DNA of 54,581 bases from Pseudomonas sp. PA27(2017) (GTDB lineage Bacteria > Pseudomonadota > Gammaproteobacteria > Pseudomonadales > Pseudomonadaceae), in assembly GCF_001945445.1 (NCBI RefSeq), contig NZ_MSXW01000054.1, positions 599 to 55,179 of the forward strand, given 5' to 3'. Positions 23,235-31,837 of the stretch are shown piece after piece. The stretch's first letter is position 1; every line of letters starts with the position of its first letter. A model generated the notes under the pieces. It made no database searches. It worked only from the letters and a program-made list of their open reading frames with translations, and had not been told where the DNA came from. Position numbers and translations under genes: made by a program.

Positions 23235-23347
23235 AAAACCGCCATCCACCCGCTCGCGCCGGTCGCGCGCAGCCGCGCAAGGCACGCGTGCGTGGGGCAT
23301 GCTCAGGCCAGCCACGACCAGAACGGATGTGCAGGGAGATCACCAAG

Positions 23348-24133
23348 ATGAAAGCCAGCCAGTACGTTGCCAGGCAGCCTGACGCGAACGGCTTCATTGA
23401 CTACAGCGAGGTCGAGCATCGCACCTGGCAGACCCTCATCGAACGCCAACTCAAGGTGATCGAGCCCCGCGCCTGCCAGGAGTATCTTGACGGCATCGAC
23501 AAGCTCGCCCTGCCCCGTGACCGGATTCCCCAACTGCCGGACATCAACCGCGTGCTGCAGGCCGCCACCGGCTGGCAGGTCGCCCAGGTGCCGGCGCTGA
23601 TTCCCTTTCAGCGCTTCTTCGAACTGCTCGCCAACAAGCAGTTTCCGGTGGCCACCTTCATCCGCACGGTGGAGGATCTGGACTACCTGCAGGAGCCGGA
23701 TATCTTTCACGAGATCTTCGGCCACTGCCCGCTGCTGACCAATCCCTGGTTCGCCGAATTCACCCATACCTACGGGCGCCTGGGGCTGGCCGCCAGCCCG
23801 CAGGAACGGGTATTCCTGGCACGCCTGTACTGGATGACCATCGAGTTCGGTCTGGTCGATACCCCGGCCGGCCGACGCATCTACGGCGGCGGCATTCTCT
23901 CCTCGCCCAGAGAAGCGGTGTATTGTCTATCCGGCGAGCCGGAGCACCAGCCGTTCGACCCCTTGGAGGCGATGCGCACGCCCTATCGCATCGACATCCT
24001 GCAGCCGCTGTACTTCGTGCTGCCGGATCTGCAACGGCTGTTCGCCCTGGCGCAACAGGACATCATGAGCCTGGTGCACGAGGCCATGGTGCTCGGTCTG
24101 CATGCACCGAAATTTCCGCCCAAGGCGGCCTGA
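23348..24133 (+). CDS. phhA: Phenylalanine-4-hydroxylase
   Basis: Non-haem iron, pterin-dependent hydroxylase converting phenylalanine to tyrosine, 261 residues, the bacterial single-domain length. The iron ligands are visible: His121 and His126 in PDIFHEIFGHCPLL, and Glu166 in YWMTIEFG. The ATG at 23348 follows CAGGGAG. It starts an operon with phhB and is activated by PhhR. The usual third gene of the P. aeruginosa locus, the aminotransferase phhC, is not next in line here. Confidence 0.96.
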   Translation: MKASQYVARQPDANGFIDYSEVEHRTWQTLIERQLKVIEPRACQEYLDGIDKLALPRDRIPQLPDINRVLQAATGWQVAQVPALIPFQRFFELLANKQFPVATFIRTVEDLDYLQEPDIFHEIFGHCPLLTNPWFAEFTHTYGRLGLAASPQERVFLARLYWMTIEFGLVDTPAGRRIYGGGILSSPREAVYCLSGEPEHQPFDPLEAMRTPYRIDILQPLYFVLPDLQRLFALAQQDIMSLVHEAMVLGLHAPKFPPKAA

Positions 24134-24240
24134 CAACCTGCTCACGATCTGCTGCGCGGCGGCACTTCTGCGCCAGCCAAGCCCGGGCGAGGCGCCGCCG
24201 CCAGATGCTCATCTACCACCTGTGAACTCGAGGAAACCCC

Positions 24241-24597
24241 ATGACCGCACTGTCCAAAGCCACTTGCGAAGCCTGCAGCGCCGATGCGCCCAAAGTCAGC
24301 GAGGCCGAACTGGCACAGCTGATCAAGGAAATCCCGGACTGGAACATCGAGGTTCGCGACGGCGTGATGCAGCTCGAGCGCGCCTATGCCTTTCGCACCT
24401 TCAAGCATGCGCTGGCCTTCACCAATGCGGTGTGCGAAATCGCCGAGAGCGAGAACCACCACCCGTCCCTACTCACCGAATGGGGCAAGGTCACCGTCAC
24501 TTGGTGGAGCCATTCGATCAAGGGCCTGCACCGCAACGATTTCGTCATGGCAGCACGCACTGACGAGCTGGCGAGGGTGGCCGAAGGGCGCAAGTGA
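24241..24597 (+). CDS. phhB: Pterin-4a-carbinolamine dehydratase
   Basis: Recycles the oxidised pterin produced by PhhA, 118 residues. The signature ENHHPSL (His73, His74, Pro75) and the downstream VTVTWWSHSIKGLHRNDF are the DCoH active-site and dimer segments. It is 107 bp after phhA with its own GGAGG-like site (GAGGAAACCCC). In Pseudomonas PhhB is also needed for good phhA expression, from published work on P. aeruginosa. Confidence 0.96.
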   Translation: MTALSKATCEACSADAPKVSEAELAQLIKEIPDWNIEVRDGVMQLERAYAFRTFKHALAFTNAVCEIAESENHHPSLLTEWGKVTVTWWSHSIKGLHRNDFVMAARTDELARVAEGRK

Positions 24598-24598
24598 G

Positions 24599-24694
24599 AT
24601 GCCCCGTAAACGGGAAAAATTCGCTCGCGTACGCACCGAGCTGGTGCCTTTCACTGCTCCGAAAAACCGAAAGACCGTTCGTCGGAAAAAATAA
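24599..24694 (+). CDS. Possible very basic small protein downstream of phhB
   Basis: Open frame of 31 codons starting 1 bp after the phhB stop: MPRKREKFARVRTELVPF and a C-terminus ending RKTVRRKK. About a third of the residues are Lys or Arg. There is no clear Shine-Dalgarno site beyond AAGGGCGCAAG before it, so translation could be coupled to phhB. I do not recognise it; it could be chance coding in a 3' trailer. Confidence 0.25.
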   Translation: MPRKREKFARVRTELVPFTAPKNRKTVRRKK

Positions 24695-24788
24695 ACCTTA
24701 AATATCATATAGATATAAAACAACCTCAGAGATCACTGGCGCGCTTCCTGCTTGCCATCACCGGCATAGTTCCCTAGGGTTGTTCGCC

Positions 24789-26078
24789 ATGTGGTCCTTG
24801 ATTGCCCCTATCAGCTCGTTGCTGGGTGGGGTCGCGTTACTCCTCCTCGGCAACGGTCTGCTCAACACCCTACTGACTCTGCGTGGCGTCGCCGAAGGCT
24901 ACTCCACCGGAATGCTCGGCCTGATCATGTCCGGGTACTTCGTCGGTTTCCTGCTCGGCACCTGGCTGGCGATTCCGCTGGTGCGTCGCGTTGGGCATAT
25001 CCGTGCCTTCTCCTTCTGCGCCGCCCTGGCCGCCATCACCGCCCTGCTCCACGTGCTGATCGTCGACCCCTGGGTGTGGCTCGGCCTGAGGGTGCTCTAC
25101 GGCCTGGCGTTGGTCAGCCTGTACATGGTCATCGAGAGCTGGCTCAACGCCCAGGTTCCCAACGACAAGCGCGGGCAGATGTTCGCCGTGTACATGGCGG
25201 TCAACCTAGGCGCCCTGGCGGCCGCCCAGCAACTGCTGAACCTGGCCGACCCGGCTGACTTCCTGCTGTTCGCCCTGGCGGCGATGCTGATCAGCGCAGC
25301 GCTTATGCCCATCACCCTGACCCGCCAGGCGCAGCCCAACGTGCCCGATACCCTGCACACCAACCTGGGTGCCATCGTCGGCATCGCGCCGCTGTCGATT
25401 GCCGCGGCCGGCCTTTCCGGCCTGGCACTGGGTGCGTTCTGGGGCATGGCGCCGGTGTATGCCAGCCTCAACGGCTTCGACGCCGCCGGGGTCGGCCTGA
25501 TGATGAGCGCGACCATTCTCGGTGGCGCGCTGCTGCAATGGCCGATCGGGCGCTTTTCCGATACCCACGACCGGCGCTGGGTGCTGTTCTGGGTGGTAAG
25601 CGCGGCGGTCATCGTCGCCCTGGTGATGAGCTTGCTGCCCGCTGGCCGCCCGTTGCTGGGATTGATGTTCCTGTTCGGCGGGCTGTCTTTCGCCACTTAC
25701 CCCATCGCCGTGGCGCAGCTGATCGACCAGTTGCACAGCGACGAAATCCTTTCCGGCTCCAGCAGCCTGCTGATGGTCAACGGCATCGGCTCGGTATGCG
25801 GCCCGCTGCTCGCCGGCCTGCTCATGCAATACAGCGGCGCGGCGGCATTGCCGCTGTACTTCGCCGCCACCCTGGGCTTGCTGGCGGCCTACACCTTCTA
25901 TCGCCTGCGTCACGTCAGCGACCTGGTCGCCGGTGAACAGGCGCACTTCGTGCCGATGCTGCGCACCAGCCACACCGTGCTGGAGCTGATGCCCGATGCC
26001 CCGCCGTCTGCGGATGACGTCGATTCGGACAACGATCACACCGGTGACGAGCGGGAGCCCGTCACCACTTCGTCGTAG
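24789..26078 (+). CDS. MFS transporter (YcaD/UMF2-like)
   Basis: Major facilitator of 429 residues with 12 predicted helices and a hydrophilic, acidic C-terminal tail (DAPPSADDVDSDNDHTGDER). Helix 2-3 region LIMSGYFVGFLLGTWLAIPL followed by RRVGHIRAF, and the helix 4 segment MVIESWLN, match the YcaD-like group. It is a paralogue of the carrier at 34263-35609, sharing GHIRA and VxESW. The ATG at 24789 is preferred to an upstream TTG. The upstream 95 bp contain an AT-rich stretch (TTAAATATCATATAGATATA) that likely holds its promoter. Substrate unknown. Confidence 0.88.
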   Translation: MWSLIAPISSLLGGVALLLLGNGLLNTLLTLRGVAEGYSTGMLGLIMSGYFVGFLLGTWLAIPLVRRVGHIRAFSFCAALAAITALLHVLIVDPWVWLGLRVLYGLALVSLYMVIESWLNAQVPNDKRGQMFAVYMAVNLGALAAAQQLLNLADPADFLLFALAAMLISAALMPITLTRQAQPNVPDTLHTNLGAIVGIAPLSIAAAGLSGLALGAFWGMAPVYASLNGFDAAGVGLMMSATILGGALLQWPIGRFSDTHDRRWVLFWVVSAAVIVALVMSLLPAGRPLLGLMFLFGGLSFATYPIAVAQLIDQLHSDEILSGSSSLLMVNGIGSVCGPLLAGLLMQYSGAAALPLYFAATLGLLAAYTFYRLRHVSDLVAGEQAHFVPMLRTSHTVLELMPDAPPSADDVDSDNDHTGDEREPVTTSS

Positions 26079-26166
26079 GCACACGCACGCCTACATAACA
26101 GAGGCGCCAACAAGGTGCCCGTTTTGCTCGCCGGTCGATGCCGGCGCTTTGACAGGGAGACAGCCC

Positions 26167-28434
26167 ATGCTACTTGCTACCGATCTCGATGGAACCTTTC
26201 TGGCCGGTGATCCCGAGGATCGCCTGAGCCTCTACCAAACCATCGCCGCCCACCCGGAAATCCAGCTGGCTTACGTCACCGGGCGCAGCCTCGAAGCGGT
26301 CCTGCCGCTGCTCGCCGACCCCACCCTGCCGCAACCGGACTTCATCATCGCCGACGTCGGCGCCACCTTCGTGCATGGCGACAGCCTGCAACCGATCCAG
26401 CAGCTACAGGGCCGGGTCGACGCCCACTGGCCCGGCGAAAGCCAGGTCGCCCAGGCACTGGAAGGCTTCGGCCTGGAACGCCAGGACGTGCCTCAGGCGC
26501 GCCGCTGCTCGTACTTCTGCACGCCCGAGCAGGCCGCCGATCCGGCCTTGGCTCAGGTCGCAGAAACGCTAGGTTGCGATCTGCTGTATTCCGCGGATCG
26601 CTACCTCGACTTTCTGCCCAAGGGCGTCAACAAGGGCACCAGCCTCAAGGCGCTGGTCGACTGGTTGGGGCTCGATGACGGCGAGGTGCTGGCCTGCGGC
26701 GACACCCTGAATGACCTGAACATGCTCGACGGCACCTACAAGGGCGTTTGCGTGGGCGAATCCGAGCCCAACCTGATCAAGGCCACCGAGCATCAGTCGT
26801 GGATCCTGCATGCGGACCGCCCCGGCTGCGGCGGCATTCTGCAGGCCTTCGTGCATTTCGGCTTTCTTGGCGAGCACGGCATCGCCGCGGAGAAACGCAC
26901 CGCCACCAAGCCGGGTCGCGCCGAGCTGGTGATGGTCTATCACCGCCTGCCCTACGAGGAACATCGCGGCGCGGACGGCAAGGTGCAGCGCCGCCGCCCC
27001 ACTTCGCCCAACGGCATCATCCCGACCCTGATGAGTTTCTTCGGCGACTCTCGCCCGGGTTCCTGGGTCGCCTGGGCCGTTGACGAAGGCGGTGACGAGC
27101 CGTTCGAAACCCACACCACCGTGGATGCCGAGCGCTACCCGAAACTCACCGCTGCCCGGGTGGCGCTGAGCAAGCGGGAAGTCGACATCTTCTACAAGCG
27201 CTTCTCCAAGGAAGCCTTCTGGCCGACGCTGCACACCTTCTGGGAGCGCGCGCGCTTTGACGAGGATGACTGGCAGGTGTTTCTCAAGGTCAACCGCGCC
27301 TTCGCCGAGCGCACCGCCAAGGAAGCCGCGGAAGGCGCCGTGGTGTGGCTGCACGACTACAACCTGTGGATGGTGCCGGGCTACCTGCGCGAACTGCGCC
27401 CGGATCTGCGCATCGCCTTCTTTCACCACACCTACTTCCCTTCGGCGGACGTGTTCAACGTGCTGCCGTGGCGCCGGCAGATCATCGGCAGCCTGCTGCA
27501 GTGCGATTACATCGGCTTTCATATCCCGCGCCAGGTGGAGAACTTCGTCGATGTGGCCCGTGGCGTCACGCCGCTGCAGACCATCAGCCGGCAGAACTGC
27601 GCGCCGCGCTTCGTCACCTACGGCTGCGCCGTTGGTTTGGAGCGCATGACCACCGCGGTGGACACCGGCAGCCGGGTAGTCAAGCTCGGCGCACACCCGG
27701 TCGGCCTGGATATCGACCGGGTACGCAACGCCCTGGCCCAGGACAAGACCCGCGAGCAGATGGCCAACCTGCGCGAGGAGCTGAGCGGCATCAAGCTGAT
27801 CCTGTCGGTCGAGCGCCTGGATTACACCAAGGGCATCCTGGAGAAACTGCAGGCCTACGAGCGCCTGCTGGCCGACAACCCGGAGCTGCACAAGAAGATC
27901 ACCCTGGTCAGCATCTGCGTACCGGCAGCGCGCGAGATGACCATCTACGACGAATTGCAATCGCAGATCGAACAGGCGGTGGGACGCATCAACGGCCGCT
28001 TCGCACGGGTCGGCTGGACGCCCGTGCAGTTCTTCTTCCGCAGTTTCCCATTCGACGAGGTGGTGGCCTGGTACGCCATGGCCGACGTGATGTGGATCAC
28101 CCCGCTGCGCGACGGCCTCAACCTGGTAGCCAAGGAATTCATCGCCACCCAGGGGCTGACTGACGGCCAGGGCGTGCTGGCGCTGTCGGAGTTCGCCGGT
28201 GCCGCCGCCGAGCTCAAGGGTGCGCTGCTGACCAACCCCCACGACACCGCCGACCTGGCGCAAACCTGTTACCTGGCGCTGAACATGCCCAAGGCCGAAG
28301 CTCGTGCCCGGCTGCGCGAGCTGTTCGATATCGTCAGCTACAACGACATCCGTCGCTGGGGTGACGAGTTCCTGGCTGGCGTCGCCGAGCCGGAGCTTGA
28401 GGCGGAAAATGTCCTGCGCCTGGCGGCTGGCTAA
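26167..28434 (+). CDS. ggpPS: Fused glucosylglycerol-phosphate phosphatase/synthase
   Basis: Bifunctional enzyme of 755 residues for the osmolyte glucosylglycerol. The N-terminal HAD phosphatase (about 1-240) has the nucleophile motif ATDLDGTFLAG (Asp6, Asp8) and the metal motif ACGDTLNDLNML. The C-terminal GT20 synthase (about 260-750) resembles trehalose-phosphate synthase: WLHDYNLWMVPGYLREL, FFHHTYFPS, SVERLDYTKGILEKL and TPLRDGLNLVAKEF. It would join ADP-glucose to glycerol-3-phosphate and then dephosphorylate the product. The ATG at 26167 follows AGGGAGA. The alternative, a trehalose-6-phosphate synthase/phosphatase, is less likely because those fusions place the phosphatase at the C-terminus. 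Salt induction is expected but not visible. Confidence 0.87.
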   Translation: MLLATDLDGTFLAGDPEDRLSLYQTIAAHPEIQLAYVTGRSLEAVLPLLADPTLPQPDFIIADVGATFVHGDSLQPIQQLQGRVDAHWPGESQVAQALEGFGLERQDVPQARRCSYFCTPEQAADPALAQVAETLGCDLLYSADRYLDFLPKGVNKGTSLKALVDWLGLDDGEVLACGDTLNDLNMLDGTYKGVCVGESEPNLIKATEHQSWILHADRPGCGGILQAFVHFGFLGEHGIAAEKRTATKPGRAELVMVYHRLPYEEHRGADGKVQRRRPTSPNGIIPTLMSFFGDSRPGSWVAWAVDEGGDEPFETHTTVDAERYPKLTAARVALSKREVDIFYKRFSKEAFWPTLHTFWERARFDEDDWQVFLKVNRAFAERTAKEAAEGAVVWLHDYNLWMVPGYLRELRPDLRIAFFHHTYFPSADVFNVLPWRRQIIGSLLQCDYIGFHIPRQVENFVDVARGVTPLQTISRQNCAPRFVTYGCAVGLERMTTAVDTGSRVVKLGAHPVGLDIDRVRNALAQDKTREQMANLREELSGIKLILSVERLDYTKGILEKLQAYERLLADNPELHKKITLVSICVPAAREMTIYDELQSQIEQAVGRINGRFARVGWTPVQFFFRSFPFDEVVAWYAMADVMWITPLRDGLNLVAKEFIATQGLTDGQGVLALSEFAGAAAELKGALLTNPHDTADLAQTCYLALNMPKAEARARLRELFDIVSYNDIRRWGDEFLAGVAEPELEAENVLRLAAG

Positions 28435-28440
28435 CCACCA

Positions 28441-28548
28441 GTAGCCTGGCGTCGAGCGAAGCGATACCCAGGGCAAGGATCTGCAGCCAGAAGTGTGCAG
28501 CTGCTAAGACACCGCCCCTGCGCATCGCTTCGCTCAGCAGCAGGCTAC
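28441..28548. repeat. Inverted repeat with GTAGCCTG/CAGGCTAC ends
   Basis: GTAGCCTG (28441-28448) and CAGGCTAC (28541-28548) are perfect complements. A second perfect pair is GAGCGAAGCGAT (28454-28465) and ATCGCTTCGCTC (28524-28535). It is probably a non-autonomous palindromic element between ggpPS and cobF. Confidence 0.65.
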
Positions 28549-28607
28549 GGTCTGTCGTGATGACGAACTGATATGCTGCGCGCCATCGCAAGTACGAGAC
28601 GCGCAGC

Positions 28608-29372
28608 ATGAACGACATCCTGATCATCGGTATCGGCGCCGGTGACCCCGATTATCTCACCACCCAGGCGATTAAGGCCCTCAACCGCGCCGACGTGTTC
28701 TTCATCCTCGACAAGGGCGAGGCCAAGGACAAGCTGATCGCCCTGCGCCGCCTTATCCTCGATCGCTATATCGCGCCGGGCCGCCAGTACCGCGTTCTGG
28801 AAGCCACCAACCCGGAGCGCGAGCGTGACGTGGCGAACTACGACGCCAGCATCGACAGCCTCAATCGCGACAAGCAGGCGGTGTTCGAGCAGTTGCTCGG
28901 CCAGCTGCAAGAGGGCGAAACCGGCGCCTTTCTGGTCTGGGGCGACCCGTCGCTGTACGACAGCACCATGCGTATCCTCGATGGCGTGATCGCTGGCGGC
29001 CGGTCCCTCGCCTACGAGGTGATCCCCGGCATCACCAGCGTGCAAGCCCTCACCGCGCGTCACCGCATTCCCCTCAACCAGATCGGCCGTGCCGTGCAGA
29101 TCACCACTGGCCGCCGCCTTCGCGAGGGCTGGCCCCAAGGCGTGGACAGCGTGGTGGTGATGCTCGATGCCCAGGACAGCTATCGCCAGGTGATCGACGA
29201 AGACCTGCACATCTACTGGGGCGCTTACGTCGGCACGCCGGACGAGATCCTGATCGCCGGCAAGCTGGCCGAGGTGGCCGAGCAGATCGCCACGACCCGC
29301 GCGGCAGCGCGTGAAGCCAACGGCTGGATCATGGACAGTTATCTGCTGCGCCGTGGCGGGCGGGAGGCCTGA
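28608..29372 (+). CDS. cobF: Precorrin-6A synthase (deacetylating)
   Basis: SAM-dependent methyltransferase of aerobic cobalamin synthesis, 254 residues. CobF methylates C1 of precorrin-5 and releases acetate. Tetrapyrrole methylase landmarks are LIIGIGAGDPDYLT at the N-terminus, LVWGDPSLYDST, and VIPGITSVQALTARHRIPLN. The length fits CobF. No other cob genes and no cobalamin riboswitch are visible around it, so it is an isolated member of the pathway, as is common in pseudomonads. Start ATG at 28608 is preceded by GACGCGCAGC, a weak ribosome site. Confidence 0.93.
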   Translation: MNDILIIGIGAGDPDYLTTQAIKALNRADVFFILDKGEAKDKLIALRRLILDRYIAPGRQYRVLEATNPERERDVANYDASIDSLNRDKQAVFEQLLGQLQEGETGAFLVWGDPSLYDSTMRILDGVIAGGRSLAYEVIPGITSVQALTARHRIPLNQIGRAVQITTGRRLREGWPQGVDSVVVMLDAQDSYRQVIDEDLHIYWGAYVGTPDEILIAGKLAEVAEQIATTRAAAREANGWIMDSYLLRRGGREA

Positions 29373-29458
29373 TCGCGGACTCGCGGATATCGACCGTCTG
29401 CAGCCTGTCGCTTGGCTGTTCGACCGCTACAAGGCAGGAGCAGACTCTCAAACCAACC

Positions 29459-29552
29459 TGTGGGAGCCCCGACCTCGGGGCGAAACGATTGCAGCCTGAC
29501 TGCCTATTTCGGCGGTGCCTGAGCGATTCGCCGCGAGGTCGCGGCTCCCACA
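29459..29552. repeat. REPIN (paired REP units)
   Basis: TGTGGGAGCCCCGACCTCGG...CGAA (29459-29484) faces its near-complement TTCGCCGCGAGGTCGCGGCT...CCCACA (29527-29552), 26-bp arms around a 42-bp loop. This is a textbook Pseudomonas REPIN between the convergent cobF and prmB genes. Confidence 0.8.
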
Positions 29553-29636
29553 ATGGATCGGATAACGGCCGCTCCCGCCACGTAGCGGCCGGTCAGGCGA
29601 CTTTTGTTTCGAGCTGGCCGATCAAGAAGATTCGCC

Positions 29637-30563
29637 TCAGCAGCGCTCGCGAAACAGCGCCTGGTGCTCGCGGCACTGTTCGGCCGAGAGCATGAACACG
29701 CCGTGGCCGCCGCGGGCGAAGTCCAGCCAGGCGAAATCCACTTCGGGATACAAGGCCTCGACGTGTACCTGGCTGTTGCCCACCTCGACGATCAGCAAGC
29801 CTTTCTCGGTCAGATGATCGGCCGCTTCGGCGAGCATCCGTCGCACCAGGTCCAGCCCATCGTCGCCACAGGCCAAGCCCATTTGCGGCTCGTGCTGATA
29901 CTCGGCCGGCATGTCGGCGAAATCCTCGGCGTCCACATAAGGCGGGTTGGAGACGATCAGGTCGAAGCGCTGACCCGGCAGGCCGGCGAAACCATCGCCC
30001 TGTACGGTATAGACGCGCTCGTCGAGCCCGTGACGCTCGATATTGCGATTGGCCACTTCCAGCGCCTCGAAGGACAGATCGCCGAGCACTACTTCGGCGT
30101 CGAGGAACTCATAGGCGCAGGCGATGCCGATGCACCCCGAGCCGGTGCACAGGTCGAGGATCCGCGCGGGTTCGCCGGCCAGCCAGGGACTGAAACGCTG
30201 CTCGATCAACTCGCCGATCGGTGAGCGTGGCACCAGAACGCGCTCGTCGACGATGAACGGCAAACCGCAGAACCAGGCTTCGCCCAGCAGGTAGGCGGTG
30301 GGCACCCGATCTTCGATACGGCGCTTGAGCAGGGTTTGCAGATGCTGGTGCTCGTCGTCTTCCAGGCGGCAATCGAGATAGCCGTCGGCGAGTTCCCAAG
30401 GCAGGTGCAGCGCGCCAAGCACCAATTGCCGGGCTTCGTCCCAGGCATTGTCGGTGCCGTGCCCGAAGAACAGCTCTTCGGCCTGAAAACGGCTCACCGC
30501 CCAACGAATGTAGTCACGCAGCGTGCGCAGGCGGGTGTTCAGGGCTGGGCGGGCATCGGTCAC
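29637..30563 (-). CDS. prmB: Ribosomal protein L3 N5-glutamine methyltransferase
   Basis: Class I SAM-dependent methyltransferase that modifies a glutamine of ribosomal protein L3, 308 residues, the family's length. Motifs are VPRSPIGELIE, ILDLCTGSGCIGIACAYEF (SAM-binding), and the catalytic VSNPPYVDAEDF with the NPPY box. The GTG at 30563 is chosen because it gives VTDARPALNTRLRTLRDYIRW, the normal N-terminus, and follows GGAG; 76 extra codons upstream without family similarity are rejected. It points towards cobF, with a REPIN between them. Confidence 0.94.
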   Translation of the reverse strand: MTDARPALNTRLRTLRDYIRWAVSRFQAEELFFGHGTDNAWDEARQLVLGALHLPWELADGYLDCRLEDDEHQHLQTLLKRRIEDRVPTAYLLGEAWFCGLPFIVDERVLVPRSPIGELIEQRFSPWLAGEPARILDLCTGSGCIGIACAYEFLDAEVVLGDLSFEALEVANRNIERHGLDERVYTVQGDGFAGLPGQRFDLIVSNPPYVDAEDFADMPAEYQHEPQMGLACGDDGLDLVRRMLAEAADHLTEKGLLIVEVGNSQVHVEALYPEVDFAWLDFARGGHGVFMLSAEQCREHQALFRERC

Positions 30564-30789
30564 AGAATGGCTCCGGGCAAAAGGCGTTAGTTTAGCAGGC
30601 CGGCCCAGGCATTCCAGCGCCCGACAGAGGATTGCCAGCCCTTCGCGCGCCTCCGCACCCTGGCAAGCTGAAACGATTTTGCTGGCACCACTGCGCTCGC
30701 AGGCAGCAATACAACCAACAGAGAGGTTCACAGCAGCGTCGTAGAGGCGGACAATATGCACCGTTAACCGCGCCAGCAAGGAGTCGTAC

Positions 30790-31389
30790 ATGTCGTCCCA
30801 CCCGCAAACGTTCTATCAGCTCACCGGCCGTGGCCATGCCCCCGCCAACCTGAGCAATGCGACCCTGCTGGTCATCGATGCACAGGAAGAATATCGCAGC
30901 GGCGTGGTGAAGCTGCCCGGCCTCGATGCTGCGCTGGTGGAGATCGCCAAGCTGCTGGACGCCGTGCGCGCCCAGGGCGGCGCCATCGTGCACATCAAGC
31001 ACCTGGGCATTCCCGGGGGCCTTCTCGACCCGCGCGGCCCGCGTGGCGATCACCTGCCTGAAGTGGCCCCGCTGCCCGGTGAGATCGTCGTCGAGAAGCG
31101 CATGCCGAACGCCTTTTCCGGCACCGAGCTGCACGAGAAGCTGCAATCCCTCGGCCACCTGGATCTGATCGTCTGCGGCTTCATGACCCACTCGAGCATC
31201 AGCACCACCATCCGCGCCACCAAAGATTACGGCTACCGCTGCACAGTGGTGGACGCCGCCTGCGCCACCCGCGACCTGCCGACCCCCGACGGCAAGGTGA
31301 TCAGCGCCGCCGACATGCATCGCGTGGAAATGATCGCCCTGGCCGACAACTTCGCTGCCTGGGTGCCGGACGCCAACGCTCTGCTGTAA
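30790..31389 (+). CDS. Isochorismatase-fold hydrolase with Ser in place of the usual Cys
   Basis: Isochorismatase-like protein, 199 residues. The family triad positions can be traced: Asp30 in LLVIDAQEEY and Lys103 in VVEKRMPNAFSGT. The nucleophile segment GFMTHSSISTTIRAT has Ser136 where cysteine hydrolases have Cys (GxxTxxCVxxT). True isochorismatases also lack this Cys, so it may be a non-thiol hydrolase or a divergent amidase. The gene starts 227 bp from divergent prmB with AAGGAG before the ATG. No siderophore or phenazine gene is nearby, so the substrate is unknown. Confidence 0.85.
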   Translation: MSSHPQTFYQLTGRGHAPANLSNATLLVIDAQEEYRSGVVKLPGLDAALVEIAKLLDAVRAQGGAIVHIKHLGIPGGLLDPRGPRGDHLPEVAPLPGEIVVEKRMPNAFSGTELHEKLQSLGHLDLIVCGFMTHSSISTTIRATKDYGYRCTVVDAACATRDLPTPDGKVISAADMHRVEMIALADNFAAWVPDANALL

Positions 31390-31467
31390 AACGCCCTGCG
31401 CCGCATTGTTTTGAACCCGCTACTACACTGCCAGTCATAGCGAGAAGATCCTTCAAGGAATTAGCGC

Positions 31468-31791
31468 ATGAAGCAAACAGACGGTTTCAAGGCCAGCCAA
31501 CTACGCCCCAGGCGCCCGGGCAGCTTGCGGTTGCGCTTCGCCGCTTACCTGACGGCGCTCATCGCGGTACTCGGCATTCTGCTCATGATGGCGGGCGCCT
31601 CGACCATGCTGGGCCGCCCGCCGGCCTTGGGCAACCTCAACGATTCGACCACCGACGCCAGCGTGCTGCTGGTGCTCGGGCTGTTGCTGTTCTGGGGCGG
31701 CGTGGTGGGATGGCGCAAATCACGTCGCCGCATGCGTCAGCGCAAGGCCGACCTGGCGATGTCTCCGCAGCTGATGAAGAAACGCGACTGA
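31468..31791 (+). CDS. Small two-helix membrane protein
   Basis: Hypothetical protein, 107 residues. A basic N-terminus (LRPRRPGSLRLRF) is followed by helix 1 (about 25-46, AAYLTALIAVLGILLMMAGA), a short loop, helix 2 (about 64-82, ASVLLVLGLLLFWGGVVGW) and a strongly basic tail (RKSRRRMRQRKADLAM). By the positive-inside rule both ends should be cytoplasmic. Ribosome site AAGGA precedes the ATG. It lies 46 bp upstream of the Smr-domain gene and may be cotranscribed. I do not recognise a family. Confidence 0.7.
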   Translation: MKQTDGFKASQLRPRRPGSLRLRFAAYLTALIAVLGILLMMAGASTMLGRPPALGNLNDSTTDASVLLVLGLLLFWGGVVGWRKSRRRMRQRKADLAMSPQLMKKRD

Positions 31792-31837
31792 CCCGCCCTG
31801 CGCCGCTTGGTAAACTGGGCGCCCGTGCGGAGGCCCC

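Noticed and set aside
25206..28476. Long open frames opposite the MFS and ggpPS genes
   Set aside because: High GC content suppresses stops in antisense frames; their translations are His/Gln/Arg-rich without domains, and the sense genes are clear families.
28435..28607. Cobalamin riboswitch before cobF
   Set aside because: The space is filled by an inverted-repeat element and no B12-box-like sequence is seen.
30564..30791. Upstream extension of prmB
   Set aside because: The 76 extra codons overlap the start of the divergent gene and precede a well-placed GTG with GGAG.
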